A stretch of 45,800 bases of DNA from a candidate division Zixibacteria bacterium RBG_16_53_22 (GCA_001775395.1 MEWP01000016.1:1-45800); one strand, 5' to 3'; counted from the first letter of the stretch, positions 31,216 through 39,374 are shown. The notes: generated by a model from the sequence alone, not told the origin. Made by a program: numbers and translations.

Positions 31216-32373
31216 GTGTATTCCGTTTCCTCATCGTTCTTGTCACGTGCTACCAGCAAGACCGCCCCGTGGTCGCGCAAGTTCTTGATTGGTAGTAGCG
31301 ATTATACTAACCGCGTCTTGTCATGGCCGGTCATCGCGCGCCGGTGGGATGACGTCGTGCCAAGCACAGTCACGATTGACCTGTCGAACGCGGATCAGAT
31401 GTTCAACTTCTTCCTGCCTGATGGCACGCTGCTGAACACGAACTGCACCTTGCAGATGGGGTTCACAGATGAATACCTGTCCTTGATGTCTGGCACGATT
31501 GACGCACTGCGCTATAAGAATGAGGTTGTTTCACTAACATTGATTAATAAGTTCAAGAAGTTATCTGACCGCATCATTGGCGATTTGACATCCCCGGCGA
31601 TATACACAAATTCAGATTACATGGTACACGACCTAGCGTGGTACGTCTGTACGTCGCACAGTGGTTTGTCCGCACTTACCAGCACTAACAATCCTGACAT
31701 TGACTATGCCAGCTTCACGAGTTGGTCGAGCGTATTCTCCGCGGACAACGTGCGTATAAACGCGCGCTTTACCGGCAATGTGGCATCCGCTATGCTGAAG
31801 AAGATTGCAGAACTTACGCAGTCCGCGATTTGGGTAGAGAATGACAAACTGAAATTTATGCGTTTCACCATCGCGGATTCTGCCGCGATGTCATTCGATG
31901 ACAGCGCAACGATAGGCGGTACGCAGACGATGGATGCGCGCAGCTTACTAAATCGGTGCTATGTTGGTGCGGCGTACAACGTGACTTCAATGACCTATGG
32001 CATCACGGTCAGCAATGCAGACTCATCCAGCATCTCGCGCTATGGCGCAAAAGAACGCATCGTCAAGGAAGAGACGATCTGGTACGTGGATTCTGCGTCG
32101 GCGCTGAACTTGGCACAACGCAAAGTGCTAATCGGACGCGAGATATTTCCGCGCTTAGTTATTGATGCACCGCTACAGGGAATCCATCTGAGCATCGGAG
32201 ACTGCATCGTCGTGGTAGACGCACAGATCGGTGTGTCAGACAGCTTTCGGATCATGGAAGAAGCAATAAGTATGGACAGCGGCAAGAAGACCTACATCGC
32301 AGATCAAAGCCAGTACCAGAACGGCTTTCGGCTGGATTATTCTGCACTTGATTCATCTGACGTACTCACGTAA
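31216..32373 (+). CDS. tail tip / hub-like minor tail protein
   Basis: The protein has 385 residues, with a GTG start (31216) behind GGAGAG. Strand-rich regions (NRVLSWPVIARRWDDVVPSTVTIDL; MQMGFTDEYL-type turns) mix with loops, resembling hub or tail-tip proteins that connect tube to fibres. A helical stretch KKIAELTQSAIWV lies in the middle. The order tape measure, small tail protein, this, fibre matches a siphophage baseplate region. Function is by position. Confidence 0.6.
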   Translation: MYSVSSSFLSRATSKTAPWSRKFLIGSSDYTNRVLSWPVIARRWDDVVPSTVTIDLSNADQMFNFFLPDGTLLNTNCTLQMGFTDEYLSLMSGTIDALRYKNEVVSLTLINKFKKLSDRIIGDLTSPAIYTNSDYMVHDLAWYVCTSHSGLSALTSTNNPDIDYASFTSWSSVFSADNVRINARFTGNVASAMLKKIAELTQSAIWVENDKLKFMRFTIADSAAMSFDDSATIGGTQTMDARSLLNRCYVGAAYNVTSMTYGITVSNADSSSISRYGAKERIVKEETIWYVDSASALNLAQRKVLIGREIFPRLVIDAPLQGIHLSIGDCIVVVDAQIGVSDSFRIMEEAISMDSGKKTYIADQSQYQNGFRLDYSALDSSDVLT

Positions 32374-32385
32374 GGAGACACGAGC

Positions 32386-32595
32386 ATGGCAATTTTGAGA
32401 ATGATTAAGTGTGACATCAAAGGTTGCACCGAGACGTGCGTAGAACCAGAACCAAACGCTGGTTGGATGGGGTGGGGTATGTTACAAGGCATCGTTCTAA
32501 ACGGCGCGGAGAGTCCGTCGCTGTGTCCAACGCATCTTCGCACACTTGCTAAGATTGCTGACAATTTGGAGGTAGCGTGCCATGGGATGGACTAG
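32386..32595 (+). CDS. small Cys/His-rich protein
   Basis: The protein has 69 residues. Cysteines at CDIKGCTETC and C-P-T-H-L near the C-terminus could bind one zinc in a treble-clef-like arrangement. GGAG at 32373-32376 precedes ATG 32386. It overlaps the next gene by 14 nt. The product may be an accessory to tail genes; no family is recognised. Confidence 0.6.
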   Translation: MAILRMIKCDIKGCTETCVEPEPNAGWMGWGMLQGIVLNGAESPSLCPTHLRTLAKIADNLEVACHGMD

Positions 32596-33241
32596 CTTAG
32601 CCTTTGCTTATGGGTCGGTGCTGACCAGCACCAAGATGACCCAGTTACAGGACAATTTCGGGTACGGCGCGGGAAGCCCCAATCCAACCTTTATTGCGCC
32701 GGCACTTGGGACTCCGGCATCCGGCATAGCGACTAATCTGACTGGCACCGCTTCTGCTTTAAGCATTGGCGGGAACGCTGCTACAGCCACTACAGCCACT
32801 ACAGCCACTACAGCCACTACAGCCACTACAGCCACTACAGTCACTATTTCAGACGCAGGTGGCGACACTACCACATTCCCCCTGCTCGGGACTGCTGCGA
32901 CTGGTAATCTTGGCCCCGCCACTGACGTAGGGTTGACCTACAACGCGACCACAAATGCGCTGTCTACCACGACATTTGTTGGCGCGCTGACTGGCGCTGC
33001 ATCTGGTAACATACCAATTGATGCCGGTTCCGAAGGTGTTGGGCTCCCGATGACGCTTTATAATTCGTCAGCTGGTGCGGTAGCTTCTGGGGATGTTGCA
33101 GCAGGGTCTGGTTTAAGATTCCACTTTCAAAATGCGGACGGTACTGGAACGGCATCTGGAACTCCGACAGGAACATGGAGGAATATAACCGGAGTCGTTA
33201 GCGCAAATGGCAATATCCATGACTGGCAGCGCATATCTTAA
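32582..33241 (+). CDS. tail fibre-like protein with tandem Ala-Thr-Thr repeats
   Basis: The protein has 219 residues. The N-terminal third has the ALGTPASGIATNLTGTAS pattern common in phage tail fibres, followed by a pure Ala/Thr stretch from a 9-bp DNA repeat (32783-32845). The C-terminal 100 residues are strand-rich and end in a Trp-containing VSANGNIHDWQRIS, suited to a receptor-binding tip. It is followed by a likely assembly-chaperone gene. Confidence 0.7.
   Translation: MGWTSLAFAYGSVLTSTKMTQLQDNFGYGAGSPNPTFIAPALGTPASGIATNLTGTASALSIGGNAATATTATTATTATTATTATTVTISDAGGDTTTFPLLGTAATGNLGPATDVGLTYNATTNALSTTTFVGALTGAASGNIPIDAGSEGVGLPMTLYNSSAGAVASGDVAAGSGLRFHFQNADGTGTASGTPTGTWRNITGVVSANGNIHDWQRIS
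32783..32845 (+). repeat. 9-bp tandem repeat inside the tail fibre gene
   Basis: Six perfect copies of ACAGCCACT (32783-32836) and one with a single change (32837-32845). Each copy adds three residues (Thr-Ala-Thr), so copy-number change keeps the frame and alters fibre length. Confidence 0.95.
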
Positions 33242-33253
33242 CAAGGAAAAATC

Positions 33254-33670
33254 ATGCAAACTCGCAACCTCAAATACAATCGCTCCGGCACAGTGGACAT
33301 GGAAATCGAGCATCCTAAATATGGATGGATTCCATTCACTGCATCACCTAATGATTCGGAGCAACGTGGCAGGGAGCTTTACGCTGCTGCTATTGCAGGA
33401 GAATTCGGTGCTATTGCCGCTTACATCGCCCCAATCAAGACGGTAGAGGAAGAGAACGCAAGTATCCAAGCCCAGATTGATATGTTGGAACGCCAGCAAC
33501 TCATGCCGCGAGTGACGCGAGAAGCCTTGCTCGGGATCGCTTTGCAACAAGCGGCTACACTCGGTATGACTGAGACGCAATTAGCTGATGCGAACACAGG
33601 CTTTCGCAAGCTCCGCGACTTCGAGACAAGCATCATTACGCTGCGCGATCAGATGGTAGCAATCAAATGA
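33254..33670 (+). CDS. tail fibre assembly-like protein
   Basis: The protein has 138 residues. The N-terminal half is strand-rich (GTVDMEIEHPKYGWIPFTASPNDSEQRGRELYAA), resembling fibre assembly proteins and DUF4376-like proteins. The second half is a charged helix (EEENASIQAQIDMLERQQL) and a C-terminal helical pair. AAGGA at 33243-33247 precedes ATG 33254. It lies just behind the fibre gene, the usual spot for a fibre chaperone. Confidence 0.65.
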   Translation: MQTRNLKYNRSGTVDMEIEHPKYGWIPFTASPNDSEQRGRELYAAAIAGEFGAIAAYIAPIKTVEEENASIQAQIDMLERQQLMPRVTREALLGIALQQAATLGMTETQLADANTGFRKLRDFETSIITLRDQMVAIK

Positions 33671-33969
33671 TAACCATCCTTCTCCTCACTTGGTTCACCA
33701 TCGTCAGCTTCGTGGTCTACATGGGCGTGCGCCAGTGTTGGTACTCGCTACACTGGATTTCCAAAGTGTTGCTCGGCATCTTCTGGCTAGGCTATCCGGT
33801 TGACCTGCTACTGGGTGCGACTGTGCTGACGCTTTACTTTCGCGAACTGCCTGCGCTCAACGAGGTATCAATCAGTCACCGGATGCGGAAGCACCAGTAC
33901 GATTCAAAGCTGGCTGCATTCGTATGGACTGAGATTCGCAAGATTGACCCGAAACATCTTGGAGATTGA
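33667..33969 (+). CDS. small membrane protein, two transmembrane segments
   Basis: The protein has 100 residues, with hydrophobic segments at about 2-22 and 32-56 (LLTWFTIVSFVVYMGV; KVLLGIFWLGYPVDLLLGATVLTLY). A basic, hydrophilic C-terminus follows. It overlaps the fibre chaperone gene by 4 nt and precedes holin-like and endolysin genes, so it may belong to the lysis cassette, for example as a holin partner. Confidence 0.65.
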   Translation: MITILLLTWFTIVSFVVYMGVRQCWYSLHWISKVLLGIFWLGYPVDLLLGATVLTLYFRELPALNEVSISHRMRKHQYDSKLAAFVWTEIRKIDPKHLGD

Positions 33970-33970
33970 A

Positions 33971-34216
33971 ATGGACACTGCAACATTCAACGCTGTATTG
34001 ATAAGTCTGCTCGCAACGTGCTTTGCCTTATTGATGATACTGCTCGGTTGGATTGGCGCGCGGCTGCACGCCAAACTCGATGAGACCATCAGGATACTGC
34101 GCGCGATAGAGCGTGACTTGCGCGGTGATCTGGCCAAGATCGACCGGCGCGTAACGCGGATAGAAGATCATCCGGCACTAGCGATACCGCCGCTGTTAAG
34201 AGAAGCGCCGCAGTGA
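33971..34216 (+). CDS. holin-like protein with one transmembrane segment and coiled coil
   Basis: The protein has 81 residues. GGAG at 33961-33964 precedes ATG 33971. A single hydrophobic segment (about 8-30) is followed by an amphipathic, charged helix ending near residue 70, a layout found in phage holins or antiholins. It overlaps the amidase GTG by 4 nt, so it is coupled to endolysin expression. It could equally be a lysis regulator. Confidence 0.6.
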   Translation: MDTATFNAVLISLLATCFALLMILLGWIGARLHAKLDETIRILRAIERDLRGDLAKIDRRVTRIEDHPALAIPPLLREAPQ

Positions 34217-34743
34217 ACGATAATCAGCATCTGAAGAACGCGATAGCGGCAGCCAACCCGCAGTTGAATACCGTGCAGCGGCACAGCGTCTACGGCACGG
34301 CACACCAGTCCCCAAACCGCATCGTCGTCCACGCGATGGGCGAATACATCCTGTCCGAGGACGGCAGGGGCTACGACTACGCACCGGACTTCCTGGAGCG
34401 GATGCAGCTATCGGCGCACGCGCTGGTAACATCAGATGGTACGGTGCTGCGCTGCCGCAACGACGACGAGGGAGCCTACCACGCGCGCGGGTTCAACGCC
34501 GGTTCGCTGGGTATGGAACTGCTGGTGTCGGGCAAGCACGACTACGACTCGTTCCTGCGCACGATCAAGCACCCGTATGTGACCGACGCCCAGTACGCCG
34601 CAGCGGTGATGCAGTGCCGCGAGTGGGTGCGCTTGTACAGGATCACCCTGATTGACCGGCACAGCGATGTATCACCAGGACGGAAGTTCGATCCCGGAGC
34701 AGGGTTCCCGTGGGGCAAGTTCTTAGATGATGTGAGGAGGTAG
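34213..34743 (+). CDS. endolysin, N-acetylmuramoyl-L-alanine amidase
   Basis: The protein has 176 residues and is an amidase_2 fold enzyme that cuts the amide between MurNAc and L-alanine. The VVHAMGE segment (about 37) gives a zinc His, HALVTSDGTVLRC and GFNAGSLGMELLVSG are conserved beta strands, and IDRHSDVSPGRKFDPG has the second His and the Asp metal ligands. There is no signal peptide, so release depends on the holin. GTG start 34213, overlapping the holin-like gene by 4 nt. Confidence 0.9.
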   Translation: MNDNQHLKNAIAAANPQLNTVQRHSVYGTAHQSPNRIVVHAMGEYILSEDGRGYDYAPDFLERMQLSAHALVTSDGTVLRCRNDDEGAYHARGFNAGSLGMELLVSGKHDYDSFLRTIKHPYVTDAQYAAAVMQCREWVRLYRITLIDRHSDVSPGRKFDPGAGFPWGKFLDDVRR

Positions 34744-34745
34744 CC

Positions 34746-35090
34746 ATGACTGAACTTAACCTGTGGTCGTTCCTTGCCGTGTTCGGCTTACAGTTCCTTG
34801 GCATGTTCATGCACTGGCGCAAGCTGAAGAAGCAGAAACGCGTGGGCGGGAACTTCGTCAGTTACTTGTTTGCAGATTACCCCGGACGCTCACTGACCAC
34901 CTTTGCCGCACTGCTGGGTTCCGCGTGGCTGTCGTCAATCGGCGGCGTGGCAGACAATATCAACCCTGAATTGATCTTCACCATGCTGTCGCAAGGCATC
35001 CTGCACGTACCTAGTATCGGTGCGGTTGTGGCATCGTACATGACCGGTTACGGGTTCGACAGTTCCATCAACAAGGGAGCCTCGCTGTGA
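34746..35090 (+). CDS. holin-like membrane protein
   Basis: The protein has 114 residues, with a hydrophobic start (WSFLAVFGLQFLGMFMHW), a basic loop (KLKKQKR) and two further hydrophobic segments (FAALLGSAWLSSI; GILHVPSIGAVVASYMTGYGF). This layout suits a three-segment holin. GAGGAGG at 34734-34740 is a strong ribosome site. It overlaps the Rz-like gene by 4 nt. One of this protein and the 33971 product is likely the holin and the other an antagonist. Confidence 0.65.
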   Translation: MTELNLWSFLAVFGLQFLGMFMHWRKLKKQKRVGGNFVSYLFADYPGRSLTTFAALLGSAWLSSIGGVADNINPELIFTMLSQGILHVPSIGAVVASYMTGYGFDSSINKGASL

Positions 35091-35509
35091 ACTGGCGCAT
35101 CGTGATCGCCCTGCTGGTAATCACCTTCGCTGCCGGCTGGTACGTGAACGGACTGCGACACGAGCAGAAGGCGGACGAACTGGAACTGGCACACAGTGCG
35201 GAACTGATCGCCGAGCGCGCCAGGAATGCCGCGCTGACAACCAACCTACAGAAGGAGAGACAGAATGCCGAACATGCTCTTAACACTTTGCTTGACCGCC
35301 CTGCTCCTCGGGTGCGCCTCCCCATCTGTCCGCCTGGAGAAGCCCACTCCGCCGGTGGAAGTGCGCTACCCACTGCCGCCGCCGAACGAGCCGACCATCG
35401 AAGTCAGGAGATTCTTGACGACGCTACAAGACGCCTTGACAGCAAAGCCGCCGAGTGGTCAAGAGCCATAGAAGCGTGCCGCGTAGTGATGGGCTGGGCG
35501 CTCAATTAG
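35087..35509 (+). CDS. Rz-like inner-membrane spanin
   Basis: The protein has 140 residues, with an N-terminal transmembrane anchor (about 4-20, VIALLVITFAAGWYV) and a long charged periplasmic coiled coil, as in Rz i-spanins. These bridge to the outer-membrane lipoprotein and fuse the membranes at lysis. A lipoprotein gene is embedded in another frame at 35265-35471, the classic Rz/Rz1 pairing, which is the strongest evidence. Confidence 0.85.
   Translation: MNWRIVIALLVITFAAGWYVNGLRHEQKADELELAHSAELIAERARNAALTTNLQKERQNAEHALNTLLDRPAPRVRLPICPPGEAHSAGGSALPTAAAERADHRSQEILDDATRRLDSKAAEWSRAIEACRVVMGWALN
35265..35471 (+). CDS. Rz1-like outer-membrane lipoprotein spanin (embedded)
   Basis: The 68-residue protein is nested in the +1 frame of the Rz-like gene. 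AAGGAG at 35251-35256 precedes ATG 35265. The signal peptide ends with the lipobox LLLGC, so Cys17 is the lipidated residue. The mature part is rich in proline (KPTPPVEVRYPLPPPNEP), as in Rz1 proteins, and ends hydrophilic. It forms the o-spanin partner of the overlapping Rz-like product. Confidence 0.85.
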   Translation: MPNMLLTLCLTALLLGCASPSVRLEKPTPPVEVRYPLPPPNEPTIEVRRFLTTLQDALTAKPPSGQEP

Positions 35510-35532
35510 ATATATAGGGATTTTGAAAAGAG

Positions 35533-35552
35533 AAAAATAAAATTTTATTTTT
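35533..35552. repeat. 20-bp AT-rich perfect palindrome
   Basis: A self-complementary run of A, T and AAAATTTT type centred at 35542/35543, directly before the first iteron pair. It could be a DNA-unwinding element or a weak bidirectional terminator of the lysis genes. Confidence 0.7.
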
Positions 35553-35599
35553 GACGCCAGTTATCGCATTATCGCATTAAACCCAATAGGCGCGTTGCT

Positions 35600-35641
35600 T
35601 ATTATCGTTTGCTTATGCACATTGCAGCGCATTATCGCATT
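35600..35641 (+). repeat. 42-bp intergenic repeat, copy 2
   Basis: Identical over 42 bp to 10802-10843 in front of the late operon. Flanking bases differ, so the shared block is exactly bounded. The upstream 25 bp (35559-35583) also matches 10761-10785 at 24 positions. Confidence 0.9.
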
Positions 35642-35688
35642 GCTCATTGGTTTTTATATACCAGGATTTGGATTAGTCAGCCAAGCCA

Positions 35689-35706
35689 CTGCCCTATAAT
35701 AAGGGC
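35689..35706 (+). promoter_or_regulatory. early promoter -10 inside a palindromic operator
   Basis: TGCCCT and AGGGCA (35689-35694 and 35701-35706) flank ATAATA-type sequence, placing the perfect TATAAT (35695-35700, overlapping by a base) inside a palindrome. A regulator bound here would block the promoter of the helicase operon. No good -35 hexamer is visible. Confidence 0.55.
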
Positions 35707-35729
35707 AGCAATAATCAGGGTTGAATAGA

Positions 35730-37265
35730 ATGACTCATCAAGAACGGGTTAAGAGTTTTGCTCACCAGAAAGAAGCGCGCAAGCTATCTAAAGGCAGGGC
35801 AGCGTTCGGCTATCTGATGGAGCAGGGCACGGGAAAGTCCAAGACGCTGGTAGATGACGCTGCCTACCACTTCTCCATCGGCGAGATCGAGCTACTGGTG
35901 GTCACTGCACCGAATGGGGTGCAGCGCGGTTGGTTCTATCAACACCTGCCCGATCATATGCCGGTCGGCATCCTGTATAAGGCCATGGTCTTTTCCGCCG
36001 AGAAGACCAAGAAGCGGGAACGGCTGGTGGAGGATATGCTCAACAACCCGTTCAAGGGGCTGCGCGTCTTCCTGCTCAACTACGAATCGCTGATTGATAA
36101 GAAACGGGGAGCGGGCTTCTTGCTCCTGGAGCTGCTCAAGAAGTACAAGACGCTATGGGCACTGGATGAGTCCCATCGGATCAAGAACTGGGATGCCAAG
36201 ACCACCCGGACGATTATTGATCTATCCACTCACGCCAGTGTGCGGCGCATCATGACCGGCACCTTTGGCTTCTCGCCGGAAGACCTTTATCCGCAGATGG
36301 CATTCCTGGATAAGCACATCCTTGGGTACCCTTCCTATACTGCCTACCGCTGCCACTTCGCCGTGATGGAGCCGGATAACTCCAACACCATGCGGATGAT
36401 AAAGCGGCGACTAGTGCAGAAGTATGGTGAAGTGCGAGCGCGCAGTATGATGCCCAAGGTGGTCGCGCGAGATGCTGCGGGCAGGAAGATGTACAAGAAC
36501 CTGGATGAGCTGCAACAGCTGATCGCTCCACACACCTACCGCAAGCTAAAGGTAGACTGCCTCGACCTGCCGTCAAAGGTTTACCAGAAGCGATATGTGG
36601 AACTGACCAGCGAGCAGCGCACCATCTATAATACTTTGCGCGACAGCTACATGGCAGAGTACGAGGGCAAGTTTCTGGATGCTAGTATGGCGCTGACCCG
36701 CTTGACCCGCTTACAGCAGGTTGCTGGCGGCTTCTTCCCTTCGGATGATGAGGGCGGCAAGGTCTTCCCGATTGGTGAGGTGAATCCAAAGCTGCAAGAG
36801 GTGTTGGAGATAATCGAGGACACCGGAGAAGGGAAGGTGATTATATGGGCGCGCTTCGTAGCGGAGCTGCACTTGATCGCCAACATTCTTCGTGAGACTT
36901 ACGGTCCTGGCACGGTAGCCCGTTACTGGGGCGACATCAAAACAAAGGAGCGGGATCTTGGCAAGGATGAGTTCTGCGCTGCCGGGAGCAAGCGGCGGTT
37001 CTTTGTTTCGCAGCAGCGTTCTGGTGGCACCGGTCTTGATGGCTTGCAGATAGCACGCATGGAAATCTATGTCAGCAACGACCACAGCCTCCTAAACAGA
37101 CTGCAGTCGGAGGATCGCTGCGATAGAATAGGGGCGCTGGGTAGTTTGACTATTGTTGATATTGAGGCGACAGATACCCGTGACGGTTTCATCATTGATG
37201 CTTTGCGCGGCAAGAAGGATGTAGCAGATATAATCAATGGCGATCCCAGTAAGGCTTGGATTTAG
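35730..37265 (+). CDS. SNF2-like DEAD/H helicase
   Basis: The protein has 511 residues. Walker A is LMEQGTGKSK (about 29-38), the Walker B-like box is LDESHRIKNW (DESH, 146-149), motif III is MTGTFGFSPEDLYPQ, and motif VI is QSEDRCDRIGA. The second RecA domain has VIIWARFVAELH and QQRSGGTGLDGLQIA. This SF2/SNF2 family moves on dsDNA or remodels DNA-protein complexes and is common in phage replication modules. ATG 35730 follows the promoter palindrome; a TTG at 35721 is in frame but weaker. Confidence 0.9.
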   Translation: MTHQERVKSFAHQKEARKLSKGRAAFGYLMEQGTGKSKTLVDDAAYHFSIGEIELLVVTAPNGVQRGWFYQHLPDHMPVGILYKAMVFSAEKTKKRERLVEDMLNNPFKGLRVFLLNYESLIDKKRGAGFLLLELLKKYKTLWALDESHRIKNWDAKTTRTIIDLSTHASVRRIMTGTFGFSPEDLYPQMAFLDKHILGYPSYTAYRCHFAVMEPDNSNTMRMIKRRLVQKYGEVRARSMMPKVVARDAAGRKMYKNLDELQQLIAPHTYRKLKVDCLDLPSKVYQKRYVELTSEQRTIYNTLRDSYMAEYEGKFLDASMALTRLTRLQQVAGGFFPSDDEGGKVFPIGEVNPKLQEVLEIIEDTGEGKVIIWARFVAELHLIANILRETYGPGTVARYWGDIKTKERDLGKDEFCAAGSKRRFFVSQQRSGGTGLDGLQIARMEIYVSNDHSLLNRLQSEDRCDRIGALGSLTIVDIEATDTRDGFIIDALRGKKDVADIINGDPSKAWI

Positions 37266-37280
37266 TAAGGGCTTAGAGTA

Positions 37281-37478
37281 GTGCAGTGCCGGGATAAGTC
37301 CACAAAACCCTCTCCGGCAATACCTCCAACTCTGGACTGCAATAGGGAAGGGGCAAGCGGTGATGACTTTAATGCGCGGTATGAGAACGTCTGGAACCAG
37401 AAGCACCGCAAGAACGACGTGACTGCCGAGAGAGTTCGGCAAGATTTTGCAGCACCGGAGCGCGCCCTGCACTTTTAA
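37281..37478 (+). CDS. possible small protein after the SNF2 helicase
   Basis: A 65-residue frame from GTG 37281, with no strong ribosome site. The C-terminal 40 residues (DDFNARYENVWNQKHRKND and on) look protein-like, rich in Asn, Arg and Asp; the N-terminal 25 are Pro/Ser/Thr-rich and could be non-coding. The frame may be a real small gene or a remnant. The surrounding 37266-37538 otherwise holds only a weak GCCGG/CCGGC stem. Confidence 0.35.
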   Translation: MQCRDKSTKPSPAIPPTLDCNREGASGDDFNARYENVWNQKHRKNDVTAERVRQDFAAPERALHF

Positions 37479-37538
37479 TCAGTCAAGGGGTTGGAAAAAC
37501 GGGGATGCGCTCCGCCTAATTTTACATCGAGAAAGAAA

Positions 37539-37898
37539 ATGAATAACCTAGCAGACCGACCACGCATATACATCCCGCACGAGCCCTGCCGCTGGGATGA
37601 TGTGGGACAGACCTTGGTACCGATCTACGACCTGGGACCCGCTACCAAGCACGGCACCCTGACCCCGCTACTACCACGCGGACCGCTGACCCTATCATCG
37701 CGGGAGGTCGTTGCCAAACTGCGCGAACAGCTCCAGGATTTCACCGATGATGACTTCATCCTCTGTATCGGGGATCCGGTCATCGTCGCCAGCGCCTGCA
37801 TGGTGGCGGCACAGATCAATGGCGACTATGCCAAGGTGCTGCGCTACGACCGCCACAACAAAGAGTACCGCCCCGTAGAAATTAACCTAGGAGAATGA
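37539..37898 (+). CDS. hypothetical protein in the replication operon
   Basis: The protein has 119 residues, with start ATG 37539 after a weak GAGAAAG site. It has a strand-rich first half and a helix SSREVVAKLREQLQDFTDDDFILCIGDPVIVASACMVAAQIN. The latter part resembles small phage replication-associated domains but has no clear motif. It immediately precedes the hypothetical 37900 gene and the SSB-like gene, probably in one operon. Confidence 0.65.
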   Translation: MNNLADRPRIYIPHEPCRWDDVGQTLVPIYDLGPATKHGTLTPLLPRGPLTLSSREVVAKLREQLQDFTDDDFILCIGDPVIVASACMVAAQINGDYAKVLRYDRHNKEYRPVEINLGE

Positions 37899-37899
37899 A

Positions 37900-38469
37900 A
37901 TGGCAAGCAAAGCAAAATCACTGGTAGACATGGAAGAGGACGCCAAGGCGGTAAACAAGACCAGCATCGCAGAACTAATAAAGCTGGTGGAGCGGCAGCT
38001 TGCGATAGAAGCATTCATCGCTGACCTGTCGGATAAGTCGAAGAAGGCCGCAGAGAACCTCAGGGCACTGACCGAGATCGAACTGCCTACCTTTTTCGAT
38101 TCGGTCGGGATCAAGGAGATCACACTGCCCGATGGCACCTCGGTCAAGGTCGAGGAGAAGGTCTACCCGAACATCCCGGAAGACAACTGGGCAGATGCGG
38201 TGACCTGGCTCAAGGAGAACAACTTCGACTCGCTAATCAAGAATGAGGTCAAAATAATCTTCGGCAAGGGTGAGGATGAAAAGGCAGAGAAAATAATGGA
38301 GATGCTGGTTAAGAAGAAGTGCACCGACTTCACCAACAAGCAGTTCATCCATCCGCAGACACTGGGCGCATTTGTCCGGGAGCGATTGGCGGAGGGCAAG
38401 GACCTCCCTTCGGCAATCAATGTAAATCCGGTCCGTAAGTCAACCATCAAGAAGCCTAAACTTAAATAA
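37900..38469 (+). CDS. hypothetical protein, phage replication module
   Basis: The protein has 189 residues. The first third is helical and charged (KLVERQLAIEAFIADLSDKSKKAAENL), the middle has IKEITLPDGTSVKVEEKVYPNIPEDNW, and the C-terminal end is basic (RKSTIKKPKLK). This pattern recurs in phages upstream of single-strand-binding proteins but has no established name that I can cite. It shares its ribosome site region with the preceding gene (AGGAGA). Confidence 0.6.
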   Translation: MASKAKSLVDMEEDAKAVNKTSIAELIKLVERQLAIEAFIADLSDKSKKAAENLRALTEIELPTFFDSVGIKEITLPDGTSVKVEEKVYPNIPEDNWADAVTWLKENNFDSLIKNEVKIIFGKGEDEKAEKIMEMLVKKKCTDFTNKQFIHPQTLGAFVRERLAEGKDLPSAINVNPVRKSTIKKPKLK

Positions 38470-38481
38470 GGAGCAGCGAAC

Positions 38482-39333
38482 ATGGCAGCGAAGAAACCAC
38501 AAGTAGGAAAACCAGCGGCAGAAGAATCGACTGCCGTGACCACCAAGAAGGGCACCAGCGTGGCGGTGCCCCTAATCAACATGGAGCAGGATGCCGGGGC
38601 AGGGTTCGAGGGAGCCACCAAGGAATCCTTTGCCATCCCGTTCACTGCCATCCTGCAAAGTGGCAGCCCGCAGTGCAAGAAGTCCGATGGTGCATACATC
38701 AAGGGCGCGCAGGAGGGCATGTTCATCAACACCGCTACCAACGAGATCACCGATGGCGACGAGGGCTTCTTGTTTGTACCCGCCTGCTACACTCTGACCT
38801 ACGTTGAATGGGCGCTGCGCGAAAACGGTGGCGGCTACCGTGGCGAGCATGACGCCACCAAGGGCTTGGCAATGACCCGTGCAGCGCACAAGGACGATAA
38901 GGGGCGCGACATCCTGCCGAACGGGAACCAGCTCAACCCGACCCATAACTTCTACGGTATCCGGATTGATGAAGATGGTTCAGCCCAGCGCACCATCCTG
39001 TCGCTGACCTCGACCCAGATCAAGACGGCCAAGAAGCTGATGACCACTTTGAACCTGCAAGAGGTCGAGCGTCCCGATGGCACCCGCTTCCCCGCCCCGA
39101 TGTTCGCCAACCGGCTGCGCATGACCACTGAGCCGCAGTCCAACGATAAGGGCTCCTGGTTTGGTTGGACACCGACCATCGAGCGGCGGCTGGACCTGAC
39201 TGACAAAGGGGATGTCGATCTGTATCTAAAGGCGCGCGCATTCAAGGACTCTATCTTGAAGGGCGAGGTCAAGGTTGCTGACCGCCAAGCAGATGCCCCA
39301 GTCCCGCCAGTCGAAGGTGATGAGGAGTTCTAA
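38482..39333 (+). CDS. putative single-stranded DNA-binding-like protein
   Basis: The protein has 283 residues. The Lys/Thr/Ala-rich start is followed by a beta-rich core (SFAIPFTAILQSGSPQCKK; FLFVPACYTLTYVEWALRENGGGYRGEH) and it ends in the acidic tail PVEGDEEF. An acidic C-terminus is typical of phage and bacterial SSBs that recruit replication proteins. It lies among primase and helicase genes. No oligonucleotide-binding motif can be proven by eye, so this is a working call. A strong terminator follows at 39349-39373. Confidence 0.5.
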   Translation: MAAKKPQVGKPAAEESTAVTTKKGTSVAVPLINMEQDAGAGFEGATKESFAIPFTAILQSGSPQCKKSDGAYIKGAQEGMFINTATNEITDGDEGFLFVPACYTLTYVEWALRENGGGYRGEHDATKGLAMTRAAHKDDKGRDILPNGNQLNPTHNFYGIRIDEDGSAQRTILSLTSTQIKTAKKLMTTLNLQEVERPDGTRFPAPMFANRLRMTTEPQSNDKGSWFGWTPTIERRLDLTDKGDVDLYLKARAFKDSILKGEVKVADRQADAPVPPVEGDEEF

Positions 39334-39348
39334 TAACAATCAGAGAGG

Positions 39349-39374
39349 AACGCGGGAGCAATCCCGCGTTTTTA
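39349..39374 (+). terminator. strong rho-independent terminator after the SSB-like gene
   Basis: AACGCGGGA (39349-39357), loop GCAA, TCCCGCGTT (39362-39370), then TTT at 39371-39373. The stem is nine pairs with high GC, followed by a U-run. It divides the replication operon and lies only a few bases before the next ATG. Confidence 0.9.

Larger units (their letters stand above)
35510..35729. promoter_or_regulatory. 220-nt control region before the early helicase
   Basis: No gene. It contains a perfect 20-bp AT palindrome (35533-35552), then iteron pair TCGCATTA twice (35564-35571 and 35572-35579), then the 42-bp repeat shared with the late control region (35600-35641), whose 3' part is a second pair (GCGCATTA and TCGCATTG). 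A TATAAT inside a palindrome comes next. The same geometry as 10759-10844 (63 bp between pairs) points to a common DNA-binding factor or origin. Confidence 0.75.

Noticed and set aside
37266-37538. tRNA or structured RNA in the gap after the SNF2 helicase
   Set aside because: Only a 5-bp stem (GCCGG/CCGGC) is visible; no cloverleaf or T-loop sequence is present.
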